A stretch of DNA of 64,000 bases from Phorcus lineatus (taxonomy: Eukaryota > Mollusca > Gastropoda > Trochida > Trochidae): assembly GCA_921293015.1 (NCBI GenBank), contig OV121091.1:25962839-26026838 (forward strand), read 5' to 3'. Made by a program: the position numbers and the translations under genes. This document shows positions 1 to 13,989 of the stretch, piece after piece. Position 1 is the stretch's first letter. The number at the start of each line of letters is the position of its first letter. The notes below the pieces were generated by a model. The model was not told where the DNA came from. It worked only from the letters and a program-made list of their open reading frames with translations, and made no database searches.

Positions 1-2717
1 AGTTTCTCCTTGAGGGCCTGCATGTCTGGGCTGTTGATGTTGATCAGTTCGAGGGCCTCGTGCATCCCCCACACGCTCTTCACCTTCACTGCCTGTGTCA
101 TAGATACATTCATTACATGAGCAGAGACATATTAATCTTATGTGTACATATCACTTTTGCCTAGCATTGATTGTATCAGCCTCTCTACATATTTGCCATC
201 TGTGATGTCATAAATACAAAGAAAAAACATCAAATTTTCAATGAGTCTCATATGAACATACAAAGCCATAATTCATTTTCCAAGTAAAAGGTACGGAATT
301 CTTTTTGTTTTGACTTGTGTCAGAGCAGTCACTTTAAAGACCTGACTAATATTATTCAAATCCTCAAAAACAGGCAAGGAAAAATATGTTGCGGTTATGT
401 TTTCCCAATTTTATAAGAGCATCCATTTTTAGGTTTGTCCTGCATGAGAGCAGGCTCTAAAGCAGTAACAGACCTTGCCAGTGAGGAGAGCATTGTCGAC
501 GAGGAAGTGGAGGGTGTTGACAGCGAGCTCCTCCTTGCCCTCCAGACCTCGCTTCCACCAGTGCTCCATCAGCTGGGCGATGTCACTCTTCAGATTCATG
601 GTCTCATCGGGTAGCGACATCAACACACCTGCAGTCATTGACACAAGCTTGTATAATCAGTGATCTTCAAACTGATCTATCAAAGTACAATTGGTATCAG
701 ACATACAGACAGAACAGTTTATTTCTCAACCAAAAAATGGTGGTAATTGAAAATATGAATAACACGTATCAATAAAATATATACATTGACGTGGACAGTG
801 ACTGGACATTTTCACTGATTATTACTTCAACAATTTAAACAATTCAAGGAAGGACTTAAAAAAATTTAAGTGCTTGGTATACTTAGTACACATTAAGTTC
901 TTTACTAAAACATGCTTATGTAGATTACCTATTTGTGTCGTAAGATAAACATTTCGATGTTGGAGAAGAGTGTCACATTCAAAGAGATTGTCATCTCCAA
1001 CAGCACTAGTGTTACACAGTTCACACAAACGTTCCTCTTTTTGGATTAAATGCCATCGATCGGTTTCAATTGGTAGATTATGGTTAAAGTTGCTTAATTT
1101 TAATATGGGAAAATATATGTCTTTAGGTAAATTTAAGTAATGTTCAAAGCATAGATTATCTTTGAAGCATTTGTAGAATGTGAAGATAATGGAAGGTGAA
1201 CTTGGACCACCCTACCTATGCAACCATCATATTGTCTGAAGTCGCATTACGGATTGCTGAAATGTATTCATATTGTTGCCAGGCTTTCTACATAGATCAA
1301 AGATTGTTAGGATGAAGAATGTGAAGTTGGTCTCTGAAGCTTACTGTGATCATCAGACATTTCTGTCAAAGTACTCACCATGCAGGAGGACAGCCGTCTC
1401 GAACAGACTGGGAGGAATTGGGTCCTTCTCATTGTGAACTGTTGACCTTGCGATGAAGACAACAGCATCCAGAAGTTCAAATGTTTGCTTTGTGTTCTGT
1501 TAAAGAAAACGTGTTACTCTTGTTCTCCTACTCGAAGGAATCATTATTTGTGCAAGTTTATAGATCAGAATAGATTCCATCCTCGGCAAATATCAATAAA
1601 AAATTTCTTTTAAAATCATTGCATGCAAATATTCAGGGGTAAATCTTTTGGAGGTTTTCTTATATCCATAATGGATTTTCAGGTAATGAAAAAGTATATA
1701 CTTTAGTATTTTTAACTTTTCAGGCTTATTTCATATATTGTTAATATTTCAAAAGACATGTTTTGATTCATAGTTGATGGACACACCTCTTCAGTTTCAT
1801 CCAATCCCATCACAGCTTCTGTTGTCATTGAATATAGCTCCGCCCACATGTCACTCACATCACGCTGTTGGCATGACGACAGTGTCTCTCTCAGCTTTCG
1901 AGCTTTTTTATTTTTCTGTTTACATCACAAAATGTTTAAGTTACATGACAATTTCATTTTAACAAAATAACAAGATATATTTTTTAAATCTCTTGAAAAT
2001 CATGAATAACAAAATATCAGATTCATGAAGCTCTGACAATAAGAACCGGGACATGATCACTTTACTATGAATACGTGAATGGCTATGTGAATTATCATAA
2101 TGAAAGGTATTAGAACTTCACTGACCAGCTTTATTTATTATGAATTACTGAAAACTTAATATAAATATTCAACAACAGGGTTTTACGGGACTCAACTTTC
2201 CTGAGTATTTGACGCAGAAAATGTCTCAACGACCCCCCAAAAAAATTCATATGGGTCCCTTGTGACACAGGATTTTTCTGATACAAATACATATCTTTTG
2301 ATTAAAACAGATTTTAGTATGATTTTCATAAGAAAATGTTATTAAAAACATCAACCATTTATAATCTAAAATAGCTAAATCTTCATCAACCTTTTGTCAG
2401 GTGTGAAACATCCATTGTATTTTTGGAGAACTCCTAAAATAGGAAAAGGGACTCCAAAAAATATGTACTCTGCGTCCCCTGGACTGTCAGTTTTGATTGA
2501 CTATGTAAAACCCTGCAACAATATAACATCGTTTGCAAAAACTTATAACGGCATGACATATTCTGTTTCTTTCAGAATAACATTGTTTACATTTTACAAG
2601 GAGAATTGAATAGAGGTTTACGCACATTTGTTTCATTTGATACAAAGGTAATGATTCCACCAGCATCCTTCTTCTCACACAGAGCAAAGAGCTCCTTACT
2701 TGGCATGTTGGATAATT
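1..2717 (-). CDS. NCAPG2: Condensin-2 complex subunit G2, N-terminal part (partial gene)
   Basis: Seen: five minus-strand exons with canonical splice sites and continuous phase: 2626-2717 (short 5' UTR, ATG at 2706-2704), 1787-1915, 1379-1496, 474-628 and 1-92, the last cut by the window edge. They give about 191 residues. The stretch LHGVLMSLPDETMN, then a WWKRGLEGKEE segment, then the VWGMHEAL segment line up, from memory, with the vertebrate NCAPG2 stretch LNGILYALPE, then WWEKGLPAKED, then LWRIHQAL. Known: NCAPG2 is the HEAT-repeat kleisin-binding subunit of condensin II, which compacts mitotic chromosomes. The exon upstream of 2717 is non-coding and its start was not found. The first about 45 residues (starting MPSKELFALCEKK) are poorly conserved, so the chosen start is less certain than the body. 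Family assignment is fairly sure. Confidence 0.85.
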
Positions 2718-4330
2718 CTGAAGAAAAAAATGAAAATATTAACATCAACTAGGGTAATGAGACATGTTTTTTTTCTCGAAAATAATGCGAACATGACTAC
2801 AACAATAACAGATGAGACAGATTTCATTATTCATCAAACAGCTTGTAATGTAGAAACTCTGATATTAGATGATGATAATTATAGATTAACTAGAAACAAA
2901 AACATCAGGCAGGCTAATAAGGCTAATAAAGATTTATCCATCCGACAAGTGTACTTTTCCTCATTGCTAGACAATTCATTGGTCTTCAAAATCAATGTTT
3001 GATAACACTTTGACACATGTAAGTTGCGGCGACTGGCAAAAATACATAAAAATTACCCTAGGCCTTTGATAAGATGGATTTAGCCAATAAGAGGCCATTT
3101 AATGTAAATATGTTTGCTGGAGGTGGAAAGCTAGCCACGTCATTATTGGACTGGTTTTGTAACATGGAAGTGAAATAAGTTATAACCCAGCAGGCAATTT
3201 GACGTAGAATTAAGAATGGATTTGCAATTTGTGGTGACTTAAAATCGGACAACATCAATAACTTGAACCCTCATATGAAAGTAAAAAAGACATCAGAGCA
3301 ATTCAAATCCTGTTATTATTATAAGAGCTTGTTTTGGGATGTGAGGTGATTGGGTTTTTTTTAGGTGCTTGCAAGATTATTTCATTTATATCAAGACTGT
3401 TAGAAAATATAATTTGGAGAAAGCCTGCAATATGATTATGGCTATGAACTGCAATGAAACCTGTGAGCATCTGATGGAACTTACGAAACCATAGGTGGTA
3501 TTGCGCTAAAATTTAGTGTAGCATTGCTTAAAAACTTTACTGCATGTAGAACAGTTCTCTATGGCAGAGTTTTATGCAGAAGTTTAATGCATAAGTGACT
3601 TTGACTTACACTGGAAAATTAGTGGTAAATCATATCTTTTAAGATACGGCTGCTATATGTAATGATGGCTGCATATGCCTGTTTTCCATAGATTGGAAAG
3701 CAATTAAAGGATCTCTGGGTGTTTCATATCTATATGATTATTATTATTTAATATATGATTTTGAATACAGTGTAACCTATAAGAAAGTTTGAAGAAAATG
3801 CGTAATTACAATTTTGTTGTTATTACTAGGTTGATGTCTAGGATCCAATGCCTATTTTATCTGTAGCAGCTTCCGGTTATCCTACAAATTTGATTGGGAA
3901 GGACTTTGAAGTCTCTGTCAATCAAAATGAAACATCTATCTTCAATTGACACATAGATGGAGAGACAAACCCTTTGACTACTATATCTAATTGCTGTCAT
4001 GTCTAACAAAATTGTCTTTATTAATCAGCAACATTGAATTCACTGCCACCCTCCTTGTTTTTGACAATTTGAGTAAGGGGGGTAGCATTGCATTTATTGC
4101 CACCAAAGAAAAAAGAAATTTTTCTAATATGAATAACTGGTTGGAAATAATAGTCAAAGGGTTATCTTTCCATCCTTGTGCTGTTTGAAGTTCAATATTT
4201 AAATTTTATTGGCTTAGAACGTAAAATTCTTCCCGATAAACATCATGGGGAAGATGCTACAGCAAAAAAAAGCTTCAGACTTGAAACTTTGGGTGCATAG
4301 TCATCACACATGGACCAAATTTTTTTTATC
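2718..4330. other. Intergenic or 5' intron of NCAPG2, no gene recognised
   Basis: AT-rich DNA upstream of the first coding exon of NCAPG2, probably its 5' UTR intron. Only short open frames occur. The block 3058-3260 reads briefly as protein-like on the plus strand but is broken by stops and matches no family I recognise; it could be a decayed mobile element. Confidence 0.4.
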
Positions 4331-4395
4331 TGAGTGAGTGAGTGAGTTATTGTTTAACGCCGCTTGGGCAATATTTCAGCCATTAGCGGCCTAGA
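4331..4395 (-). mobile_element. SINE 3'-end fragment
   Basis: The plus strand starts with four TGAG units and then gttattgtttaacgccgctt. Read on the minus strand this is the same gcggcgttaaac...actcactcactca ending seen in the SINE copies near 23.6 and 24.5 kb. Only about 65 bp is recognisable, so this is a 5'-truncated insertion in reverse orientation. Confidence 0.55.
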
Positions 4396-6590
4396 TTATC
4401 TGAGCGAACTTGTAAATTTAAAATGTTCAAATCCGAAGTTTAGATTATCTGAACTAACTTTGATGCATCATGACATTCTTATCAAATGTCACATTAACGG
4501 TCAAGTCATCAGTAAAAATTGGTATTGTCCCTTACAAAGTAACGTATTACCAAACCAAAATAGCATGAATGTTTTTAACTTTTACCATCAGGTCGTCGGT
4601 ATAATTTGTACCAACGTGCAAAAGCAAATGCTATTAAATGTCATTTGTGCCCTTGTCCATTTCAATTTTTAATCATCATTAATTGCTCACTATCACACTT
4701 TTTGTTCACTTGTAGCCTAAATATTTATATATATTTTATTTGTATATATGTTTTGTATTTACTTTTGATATTATGTATATACTTTTGAATTTCATGCTCA
4801 CTTAAATGTAACACAAATTCCTTGACGGGCAATAAAGAATTATCTTTTCTTACTCAGTTACTGTCCATTTTGACATTTAAAAAAATCACAAACGCACATA
4901 ACTCAACAGAATGTTTCAAGTTACACATGACATATTTCTATGAGATATCATCTTATAAAACAACTTTTGTAGGGGTAGAGATATAATATGGATTATTATT
5001 TCTCAGTCGAAAATATATTAAAACAGTACCTTGTCAAGGATTTAGATACACAGCTTGAATTTGGGCGCCACAATATTATGATCTCGCGTTTTCTCGTTCG
5101 ATAAATTTCATCATGGTCCAACGTATTGAATTGATTGCTTAAGTTTCAATTTGAATGACCGCTTGTGTATGAGCAAAATGTAATAACGATATGATGATTA
5201 ACTGTTGTAGGCAATATTATTCATCTACATTAATTAGGACAAACAACTATAGGTTACCACTTCTTCGTATAAGAGCTCATTTGTAATAATACAATTAGTT
5301 TCCTCCTAATAGTTTCTCAAAAAAACATCGCGGTAAGGAGTTTTGTGCTGCGTTTAGGCAACCGTTTTCCTGAACGGTTCCGAGGGACCGGTGTTTTCGT
5401 AGATGCGGCGGTTTCTTAGATAGATAGACCTAATTTTAGTCTGTGAAAACTTTAAATAATTTAATCATCAATAATATTGTTTTCATTGGGCTCCTAATTT
5501 CAGTATTCAGTCAATCTGGACTTGCTGAATGTGGACCTAGACTGTATTAAAGGCTCCTTAATATACACAGCCATGAAGCAGGACTAGTAGAAAGACTGAC
5601 CGGTCGGTTAATTTGATACCCAAAATAAAATTTATAATTTGAAACGCTAAATGTATGATTTAATATCATCACAGGATTCTTTTGAAGAGTATTTACGTTT
5701 CTTTTCTATCTTTGGTTCTCATAAATTTATTATCTAATATCGAAAATGAAATCGAAAAAGCAGGTAGTACCTATAGGGATATATACCATGTCAAGATATA
5801 AGTATAGAATGGCAAAGAAATAATTTTGAAGTTTTGGTAAATAAATTTACATCTGACTTTAAAAAAATTGTGGGTAATCAATACAGGAAAAAGACTCGAA
5901 GAAATTATCAGATGACTAACAATTTGGAGGAAAAGAAATTTGACATTGATTGGGAAAATCAGAGTAATTCAAACATTGGCTCTTTCAAAATTAGTTCACA
6001 TTTTCAATACTCTACCTAATCCGCCATAAGAATTTATAAATTCTCTTTAGAAGATATTCTTCAGATTTATTTGGAATGGCAAAATTGATAAAATAAAAGG
6101 AAACATCTTGAAAAAATACTTTTGTGATGGGGGCTTACGCATGTTCGATGTAAGAACTTTCTTGAATGCAATGAAATTGTCAACACTTAAGAGATATTAA
6201 GAAAAATAAAGTTTAGTAATCCCTGTAATTTTCCATTCAAGGATGTGCTGATTATTGCGCAATTTTCCAGCATATTGTAAAAACTGATAACCCATTTTGA
6301 AAAGATGTTCTGATAGCATGGAAACTATATTGTAAAAAAAATGTCAAAGATGATGATAATATCAATAGTATCTAAGGTCAGCCCTTGTGGTTGAATAATA
6401 AGCTAAAAATTCAACACCTTTTCATTAGACATTGAGCTAATAATGGAATTTTCAGTCACAATGGAAAAACCCATTATATTTACATATATAATTTATAAAG
6501 TTTAATCAAATTCTTAGTGCGAGTAAGTTATGGTACGAATTTGAAATAGCTCTTCCAAAAAAATTTCCCTGATACAGTGCGCCAAAACGC
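4396..6590. other. Non-coding stretch with possible retroelement remnant
   Basis: No gene is supported. Around 4600-4860 a short frame is followed by very AT-rich DNA and an AATAAA inside gggcaataaagaat, which would suit the 3' end of a decayed retroelement. A small CpG-richer patch lies at about 5325-5430 (cggtaaggag, cggttccgagggaccggtg); it could be a 5' exon but no matching splice signal decides it. Confidence 0.3.
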
Positions 6591-6961
6591 ATCTTTCACG
6601 GGAACCACCCAAACAATAAGAAAAGCAATGCTTTGAGCTTGTGATCTTCCCTGGAAACTGTCATGACAAACATGCTGGCGACATCACCTAAAAAAATGTG
6701 ACCTCAATTGCCCAAAGCTGCGTAGGAGGCATCGGGGTGGAACGCAGATTTCGAAAGATTGATTATACGGGTTTTGGAATGGGAGCTGTCCACACGAATA
6801 TTGTCAGAGTGCATCGAGAAGACCGCGCATTCTACAGGTAGCCCACGTGTTGCGGAGTTGCGGAAATGAGGAAGTGAAAAACGTAGAGCTACCTTTGAGG
6901 CATGCACCGTGCGTGACAGAAAGCAAGGGCGTGTTGCACATTAGAATCACAAGATTAGAAT
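6590..6961 (+). promoter_or_regulatory. CpG-rich block, candidate promoter and first exon
   Basis: Against an AT-rich background this block holds many CG dinucleotides, a CACGTG E-box at about 6844, and ends in a good donor, agattagaatg|gtaagtg, at 6961/6962. It sits between NCAPG2 (minus strand, left) and PAQR5 (plus strand, right). Inference: it may be a shared divergent promoter, with the plus-strand exon spliced to 18149. No TATA box or transcript evidence was seen, and the 11-kb intron this implies is unproven. Confidence 0.35.
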
Positions 6962-9900
6962 GGTAAGTGTTTGTTTGTTGTTTGATCTGTATTAAATTTG
7001 TCTTGGTCTGTAGGCAGAAATATTTGTATGGCTCCTGTTGCAGGAAATGTCGAATAAACGGCCGTATCTGAATGTGATTGTGATTTTAGTTTCTGTTGCA
7101 TTGTTACATTATTATTTTGAAAGATTTAAATTCTTTCGTTATTTTAGAGATTTATTTCCAGATTTTATCTTTCAGTAGGTTTATTTTGATATATTTTTTT
7201 AGACAAATATATCGCATATTACTGGAATTGTTCAAACTTTATCCTGTCATAAATTAGTTTTTTAAGTTTTCTGTTTGATAAAAACATTGATTTATTTAAC
7301 TTTTATCTAATCTCATTGTGTCATGGTAGACCTAGTTAAACTGAATTCCAAACAATTGTTTCTGTGTTCTTGATGTGTACAGAAAATATTATGTTGGATT
7401 TTTTACATTTGCATCCAACTGAACAGATTGTCATCATCATAACAGATTGTGCTATACATTCATAACTTGTGACAACTGTCACAAGCTGTTGTCATGCTCA
7501 ACTTGTAACATAATGTGAAAGATAATTCATTAACACTTACTCAGAGAGCAGGTATACTGTCACATACAGGATGTTTGTAGAGGGGGTGTGAACTTTTATA
7601 AATTGTATAAAAAAATTGTTGCCACAAGTAAAGAAAAGCTTTCACAGGCCATTTGACGCAATATACGTCTTTTATGTCAATAATCCAATGTGAAGCATAT
7701 GATACATCATGAATGATTGATGAAAATTAAAATAATATTTCATACAGAAAGTATTAACAAATTTATTATATATAACAAAAGTTTGGGGGAAATCCAGTTT
7801 AAATGCAGTTTTAAAAAATTCATGCCTGAATTCACATGTACAAAAGTTAGGAAGCATTCTGGTCGATTGATTGTTTCAAGTAGCTACCTCTATAACAAGT
7901 GATTTTATTTTCTCATCGAACTAACTCTTCAGATGAAAGAACTGTTTAGTAATTAATGAATCGAAAGCATGGATGTCATAGCTCATAAATTTATCTCAAA
8001 GACCCTGTAGTTTCAGTTGAATGAATCCCTACATTCAGCCATGGCAACTATTCAAGCATTTCTAGTAGACCCTAGAACCTGGAGAATAACCTGAAGTCAC
8101 TTTGTGTGTGAATGCTCTTGGGATGATATATGGCTTTTTATCTTGGTTTTAACTCTTTTCCTGCGGGTCTTAGAATATTTACTGCCTCTTAATCAAATCA
8201 AATGATTATTCCTTTTTCATATATAAGTTATCAACTCCTAGTCTAACACCCAGACTGGTGTTAATACTTTGTTTACCCAAAACCAAAATAACCTCCAGAA
8301 AAGTAGGTCTAAATTCAATGTCTGCTAGCCATTTTTCTGTGTCTTCTTTCTTCTAATTAACAAAAAATAGTTTTTGAGAATTATTTTTTGAGAGACTGAA
8401 TTTGAATACAATCAATCCCGACAATTAATTTTTTGCAGTGCATTGTAATTATTTATTGATGACGACCATTGTTGTATCCTGTTAAGAGGGTTAATAGCTT
8501 CATTTTATCTTTGCAATATCCAAAATCTCTAAAATTGAAGCAACATCAAGCCGATAGTGCAAGCACCCCTACTGAGGAACATCACAGGCTACCACTCATT
8601 CTTTGATAAAATGCATTTTAGTAAAATTATAAATTTTTTTCCTAATTGAAAGGAGCCTCGAAAAAAATGTTTATGAAAAATGATTTCCATTCCAAATCCA
8701 GACTGGCCTATTTTAGTGTAGTAAACGCCTATATGGTCATCTCAGACTCACAGAGTAGAAGTAAGTCATTCACAGCTAGCTAATCCTATGCATGGTTAAT
8801 CCTATTCCATTGACAACACCGGGTTTATTCAGAGGAGAGAAAGGACATGGGTCGTCAGTTACACTCGTCATGGTTGGTTGACGGCATTAAAGTTTATGAT
8901 AGATACTCCAACGATTAACTGTCAGGCGATCAGTGTGAGGCATTCCTGCTATGGCTGCAAATCAAAAGGTGTCGATATTTCTTGGTTACACATAAACAAA
9001 CTTTGTTAATTTGTTTATACCATTTAACCTCACACCGTCCTGGCTGGTCTCTATGCTTAGATGTTATTGGAGTAAAGGTTTTGGTAAGAGGACTTTTATG
9101 TTTAATCACTTATAGTTTTTAACGATTGTTAACAAAATTTATTTGGGGTGAATTTTTGTTTTGAATTAAAGTTATTTTTACTAGATAAAATTTATGCAAG
9201 GACCTGTATAGAATATAATAAAAGTCCTTGATTTATGCCAATCAATTTCAGGTATGCACATCTTTAAAATTCTGTTTTGACATTTGTTGTGCAATTTGTA
9301 AGGTTTGTGGATGAATTTCAATATCTAATAATACAGTTAGATTTCATGAGGTTTACTTAGAATTTGTAAATAGTCACTTTTAATAAGGTTTTTTCAAGTA
9401 GCTGTTTACTAAGTACAGCATGAGCAATGTGTAATGTTTTGACCTGTTTGGTATTGCAATAATTAGTTTTGAAAAATATGTACGAGTATTCTTGTGGGTT
9501 AGAAAACAACAGTGGCCTAATAGCCAATGCCTTGTTTGAAAGGTGCGCTTGGCTGGTAAAATGCTATGATGTGGTCTGAAGTAATAACTTTGTTGAATTT
9601 AAAGACAAAATTACCTTGTAGATGTATGTATTGCCAGACTCTTAAAGCCAAAGTCATTTTATGCTTGATTACTTCCCTTTAATCTACAGTATGTATGTGA
9701 TATTCTTTGATCAGGAGCAAGTATGCCATCCAATTTCAGTAACCACGCTGTATATGCATTGTGCGTCAAGATTAATGTATTATTTTCTATTCTAAGCAGT
9801 TGATTAGCCGGAAAAAGATTTAACAGCAATGTGAGCCTTATCTCATGAACCTATATGAGAATTATTGTATCATTAAATCAAGTTGAATATGGTATCCATA

Positions 9901-12900
9901 AATATTAACTCAAGCCGTCCCAAGTTACATGGATTTGCAGAAACAACAGTAAATCTTTAAAAATGAATTAAGATCATCATCTTTATTGCCATGATTAGAA
10001 GTATCTTTTCCGGCATCTGAACACGAAACCATTTGTTAATTCTAAGAAGTCAATAGTTTTAAAATTTTTCTTTCCTTTTGATTATCTTTCATGAAAAAAT
10101 AATATTTAAAAGTTAAAGACCATTTGTATGCAATTTGATTTCTTGTCAAGCTTGTGAAATTTTAAATAATCCCAGCGGTCATTCCTATTAGTCGTCACAA
10201 AATTATTTAGGTGGCCTTTGGCTAACAGTATGTGGTTTCCCTCAAAGCATAACATTGAAGGAAAACATCTAAGAAATAAGAAAGTTCTTGAAAGGCATTT
10301 AGAAGTTACAAGAACCAGATTTATATATACTTATATAATTATGGCAAAAAATCAGGACGTTTTGCTTACTCGTTCATCAGGTTGGATGTGAAAAGAAAGC
10401 TAGAAAGTATTTTCTATCAAAATTACCTTTCTACTTAGCATGAAATACACGGGGGAAAAACTGTCTTGATTCAGTAAAATGAGCAGATAATGGTAAGCAA
10501 CAGCTGTTCAACAAATAAGACTGGGCGTCAGTGTCCACATCAGGGTTGTCGGATTTTCATTCAAAGCTTCATTTCTCTGTGAAAATGACATATTTTGGAA
10601 AACAATGGGATTGGCAAAATACATTCAAATCCTCCCACAAATGAAATAATACCTGATGGTAAAGCCTGAAGTACGATTTCCTCACCCAATACAGTTTGAT
10701 AAGACCCACAGGTGATAACGACATCAAGATGAGTATTTCCCCAGGAGCAGAGATAGATCTCGATTACAAGAACACTATAAGACTGTCCGTATTATTTCTA
10801 GATCCAATGGTTTTTTTCAATTTAGAGATTGGGATATCTGAAACTGATAGGTCACCTATCCATTTCCTCCTGAAGAATTAGACTTAAGACGGCTAGCTCT
10901 TATCAAATGTGACAAAACGAGAAGAGAAGAGGTGAGGTGTAAGGATAAAGAGTATTCCCAAACAGAATCTAAACACCTCAGTGCATTGCTCCTCAGACAA
11001 TTTGAAACACACTCCTCCTTCAAGGAAACCAGCACATGTGACATATTCCTTGAGGGTAAGTTATTTTATGGTTTATACAATTGATAAAGAAATTATCACT
11101 GGTGTCTTTTTTGGTTAGATTTTTAGCTCAAGTTTGATCTGTCATGCAAGTAAAGACTGGGTAATTATTTGACTTTGTGTCCTGAGAATCTGAATTTTGT
11201 ACTGATTGAATCGTGTAAACCTGTCCCTAGTCACTATTACTTAATAGAGCTGTTACGATAAAGGGTAATATCGAGAATCATGATACTAAATTTGACAATT
11301 TACATCTTGTGATACTGTCTGTTATTGTGGTATGTATTGCTGACTTTAAATTTTTTATTTTGCCTTAAAATCAGGTTGCTTGTCAAAAATATATCACTCT
11401 TTTTTTTCAAAAATCCCAGAAAATAGTGTATTGTGACTTTATCGAATCACATCGTAATGAAATATGGTGATACATATCTTATGGTGATATATCTGTATTC
11501 TCACACCTCTACTGCTTATTACAAATGGAACAACAAGCTTGAGGCTAGATAGAGAGCTGGTTTCACTTAGTCCTAAATGGTGATCAGTTGTATCAAGACT
11601 TGCCTCCTTTGGAGTCATTTTCTTATATAAGGCTCCTATACATTCATGTAATGCTGGTTGGAGACTCGCTCAGCTGGAGTTTTTTTTGTTCACATACCTT
11701 TTCAGGAATGTTTCTCTGCTTGAAATACTGCGTTGCAACCAACCATAACTTGAAACTTATGCTATTGTTATTTTTACACTGAGGCATGTGTTTTTCCGAA
11801 GGATTTTGGTTTTGGACATTTGAGAAATTAATATCCATTATCTCAGGTTAGGGTTGTAAATGGTTCTTAAGGTGTTATATTGCTCATATGATTTGTTTCT
11901 TGAGTGGAAAACAGTTTCTATCTAGGTTTATTATGTCTGTCTCTATTTAATGGAATGCTTTTTTAACATGACTTAATAACATTAATAAATGACTTGTAAA
12001 TGTCTCCGTGAATTTCAGTTTCACTCAAACTCACGCTGACCCTTCAATGAACAAAACAGTCCTTTCAGTATTGTTTTAATTACAAGCAAAACAATGAGAC
12101 AAATTTTATAATTAGTAGTGGGTTGCAGCTTGATGATTTCAAACATGGATTATAATCTGTTGTACGTCTGACGTAAGATGAACACTCTTGTTTTAGGAAC
12201 TTGAATAATCAACATTAACATTGTTTATGACTTTTTTGTGATTAGTTAATTAGCAAGAAACTCAGATTATGGTTGAAATAATGAACTAGCATAATACTTC
12301 ACTCACTTCCTTTACATGCGGATTTAATCTTATTAGATGACACACACACATCTATTTATAAACTCAAAACCTATGTTTACCAGTAAGTTCACAATGGAAA
12401 ACACATGTATATATCTTTATTTAGACACAAATGCTAACAATTGACGGTGGATGTATAAATTGGAATTCAAACTATGTCAAATTTCCAAATCTGTTTTATC
12501 AGATTTTAATTTTATCTAGGCGCAGTCTTTAGTTTCCAGCTGTAATCCCTGAAACTATAACTTGTTGAAATTCTCATTGATCCTATTTTCATTGACTTTT
12601 GGGGTCGTCTTTCGGTGAGATTGGTCAGAGTGTTTGGATTGTTTTCAATTCAGATAACAGTAACAAACACTTTGTTGAGTTTAGTGGAATGAGTGAGTGA
12701 ATAGAGCTTAACATATATAATTCCACAACACGATAAATACTGGGTCATCTGGAGATTATTATTCGTGTAGGCAAGGTTGTTGTCAATAACAAAGTTCATG
12801 GAAGTTGGTCATATGTGAAATCTTGTTAGGAGCCTAGGAGGGCGTGTTATGAAAGTGAATCTTAAGTCTGGCATTCAGCTTAACATTTATTTTGTGCTAT

Positions 12901-13380
12901 GACAATTAGGTGGAGGGTTTGTTTATTGATCAAGAAAGCTTAAAAGTTAAGGTCTATAAGAGGATTTCACCTTTCTTACCCTTTAGCAAGAGACTTTCAA
13001 GGATCAGTCCTCCATTTTCTCATGTTAAACACTTGTTAATACTGTACGTGTAACATGTACTGTGACGTCATAAATATGCACTTATATGACATCATGAATA
13101 CATACTATTGTCAATTGGTGATGTCATGCTAGCAATAGGATTACAATAGTTGAATATTGATGTGAAAATATTTCACTGCATTATCTCACATGTGCGACTT
13201 ATAACTAGAAAACTTGGGTACCTTCAGTTTTCAAATTATTATTAATTTTCAAAACTTATTGTTGGTAAGTACATTTTAGTGATAGGAATTCTGGAAAGGA
13301 AAAGTCAAAATAAAAGTCAAGATCAAGATCAAATGCACTGTAATGAAATTCATCTTATGTTATTACCAATGTGGGACTTC
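6962..13380. other. Long AT-rich stretch, likely 5' UTR intron of the PAQR gene
   Basis: No protein gene or RNA gene is supported. A second possible non-coding exon ends at a donor, ccttgagg|gtaagtta, near 11054; it could be an alternative first exon. The remainder is low-complexity AT-rich sequence with short chance ORFs. Confidence 0.4.
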
Positions 13381-13402
13381 GTAAAGGGGTTTCATAACAA
13401 TC

Positions 13403-13428
13403 TGTTATGACACATATGTGTCATAACA
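13403..13428. repeat. Perfect 26-bp palindrome
   Basis: The half-site TGTTATGACACAT is followed immediately by its exact reverse complement, with no spacer. It lies at the left side of the CpG-richer island. It could be a dimeric protein binding site or the tip of a foldback element; neither can be settled from sequence alone. Confidence 0.8.
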
Positions 13429-13707
13429 CCTTCGAGTGATTTGATTGGCTGATACATGAGTTTTGACGTTACCGGTACTACTTTCATCAGCTATTTCATT
13501 CATGATTTCCATTCATAAGTTTTCGTTCCTAAGCACACGAAAAACGAGAAATTTCATAATATAATCGAATAAAACTTAATTTTCATTGTGGTTACATACA
13601 AAGCTTTTCTTTCCTTAAATTACTGAAATGTCCGTAAATAAATAGAAAAACGATCTGAATAAGTAACAAAATTCGTCTGTTAGGTCTATCGGGACTCGTA
13701 AACAAAG

Positions 13708-13989
13708 ATGGCATCACCGGTAAAAATCAATGATTTGGTCAAAATCTATGAAAAAGTTATTGGACGAGTTGTGAATGTTATTCGGCCTTTGAACACTTTT
13801 AGCATATATGTTGTCAAGACTTCTCAGGGGGGAAAGCAAGTACCTAGATATAGACTTACTGTTTCGCCAAGCGTCGCCGTATTGTTTATGTACAGTGACT
13901 TGTCCTCTGATGTAGCCACTAAACGGCCCAGAAACTTGAGTTTCGGGGCCGTTAAGTGGCTACCTCTGATGAAGACTAGTTGCAATTGA
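13708..13989 (+). other. Short ORF in a CpG-richer island, function unknown
   Basis: A 93-residue frame starts MASPVKINDLVKIYEK and ends LMKTSCN. Its context (about 13430-14420) is clearly richer in CG dinucleotides than its surroundings. I recognise no family. The codons from about residue 69 onward lie inside a near-perfect hairpin (13912-13963), which argues that this part is constrained as DNA or RNA rather than protein. A second frame, 14020-14259, follows without obvious relation. It could be an exon of an unrecognised gene, a piece of a mobile element or chance. Confidence 0.3.
13912..13963. repeat. Near-perfect 52-bp inverted repeat (hairpin)
   Basis: Two 25-bp arms beginning GTAGCCACT and ending AGTGGCTAC, with two mismatches and a 2-nt centre. 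The stem is GC-rich (contains cggccc/gggccg), unlike its surroundings. If transcribed it would fold into a very stable stem. Confidence 0.85.

Noticed and set aside
3058..4190. Protein-like broken frames that might be an old transposon
   Set aside because: Stops and frame breaks, no recognisable catalytic motif; noted only as a possible remnant.
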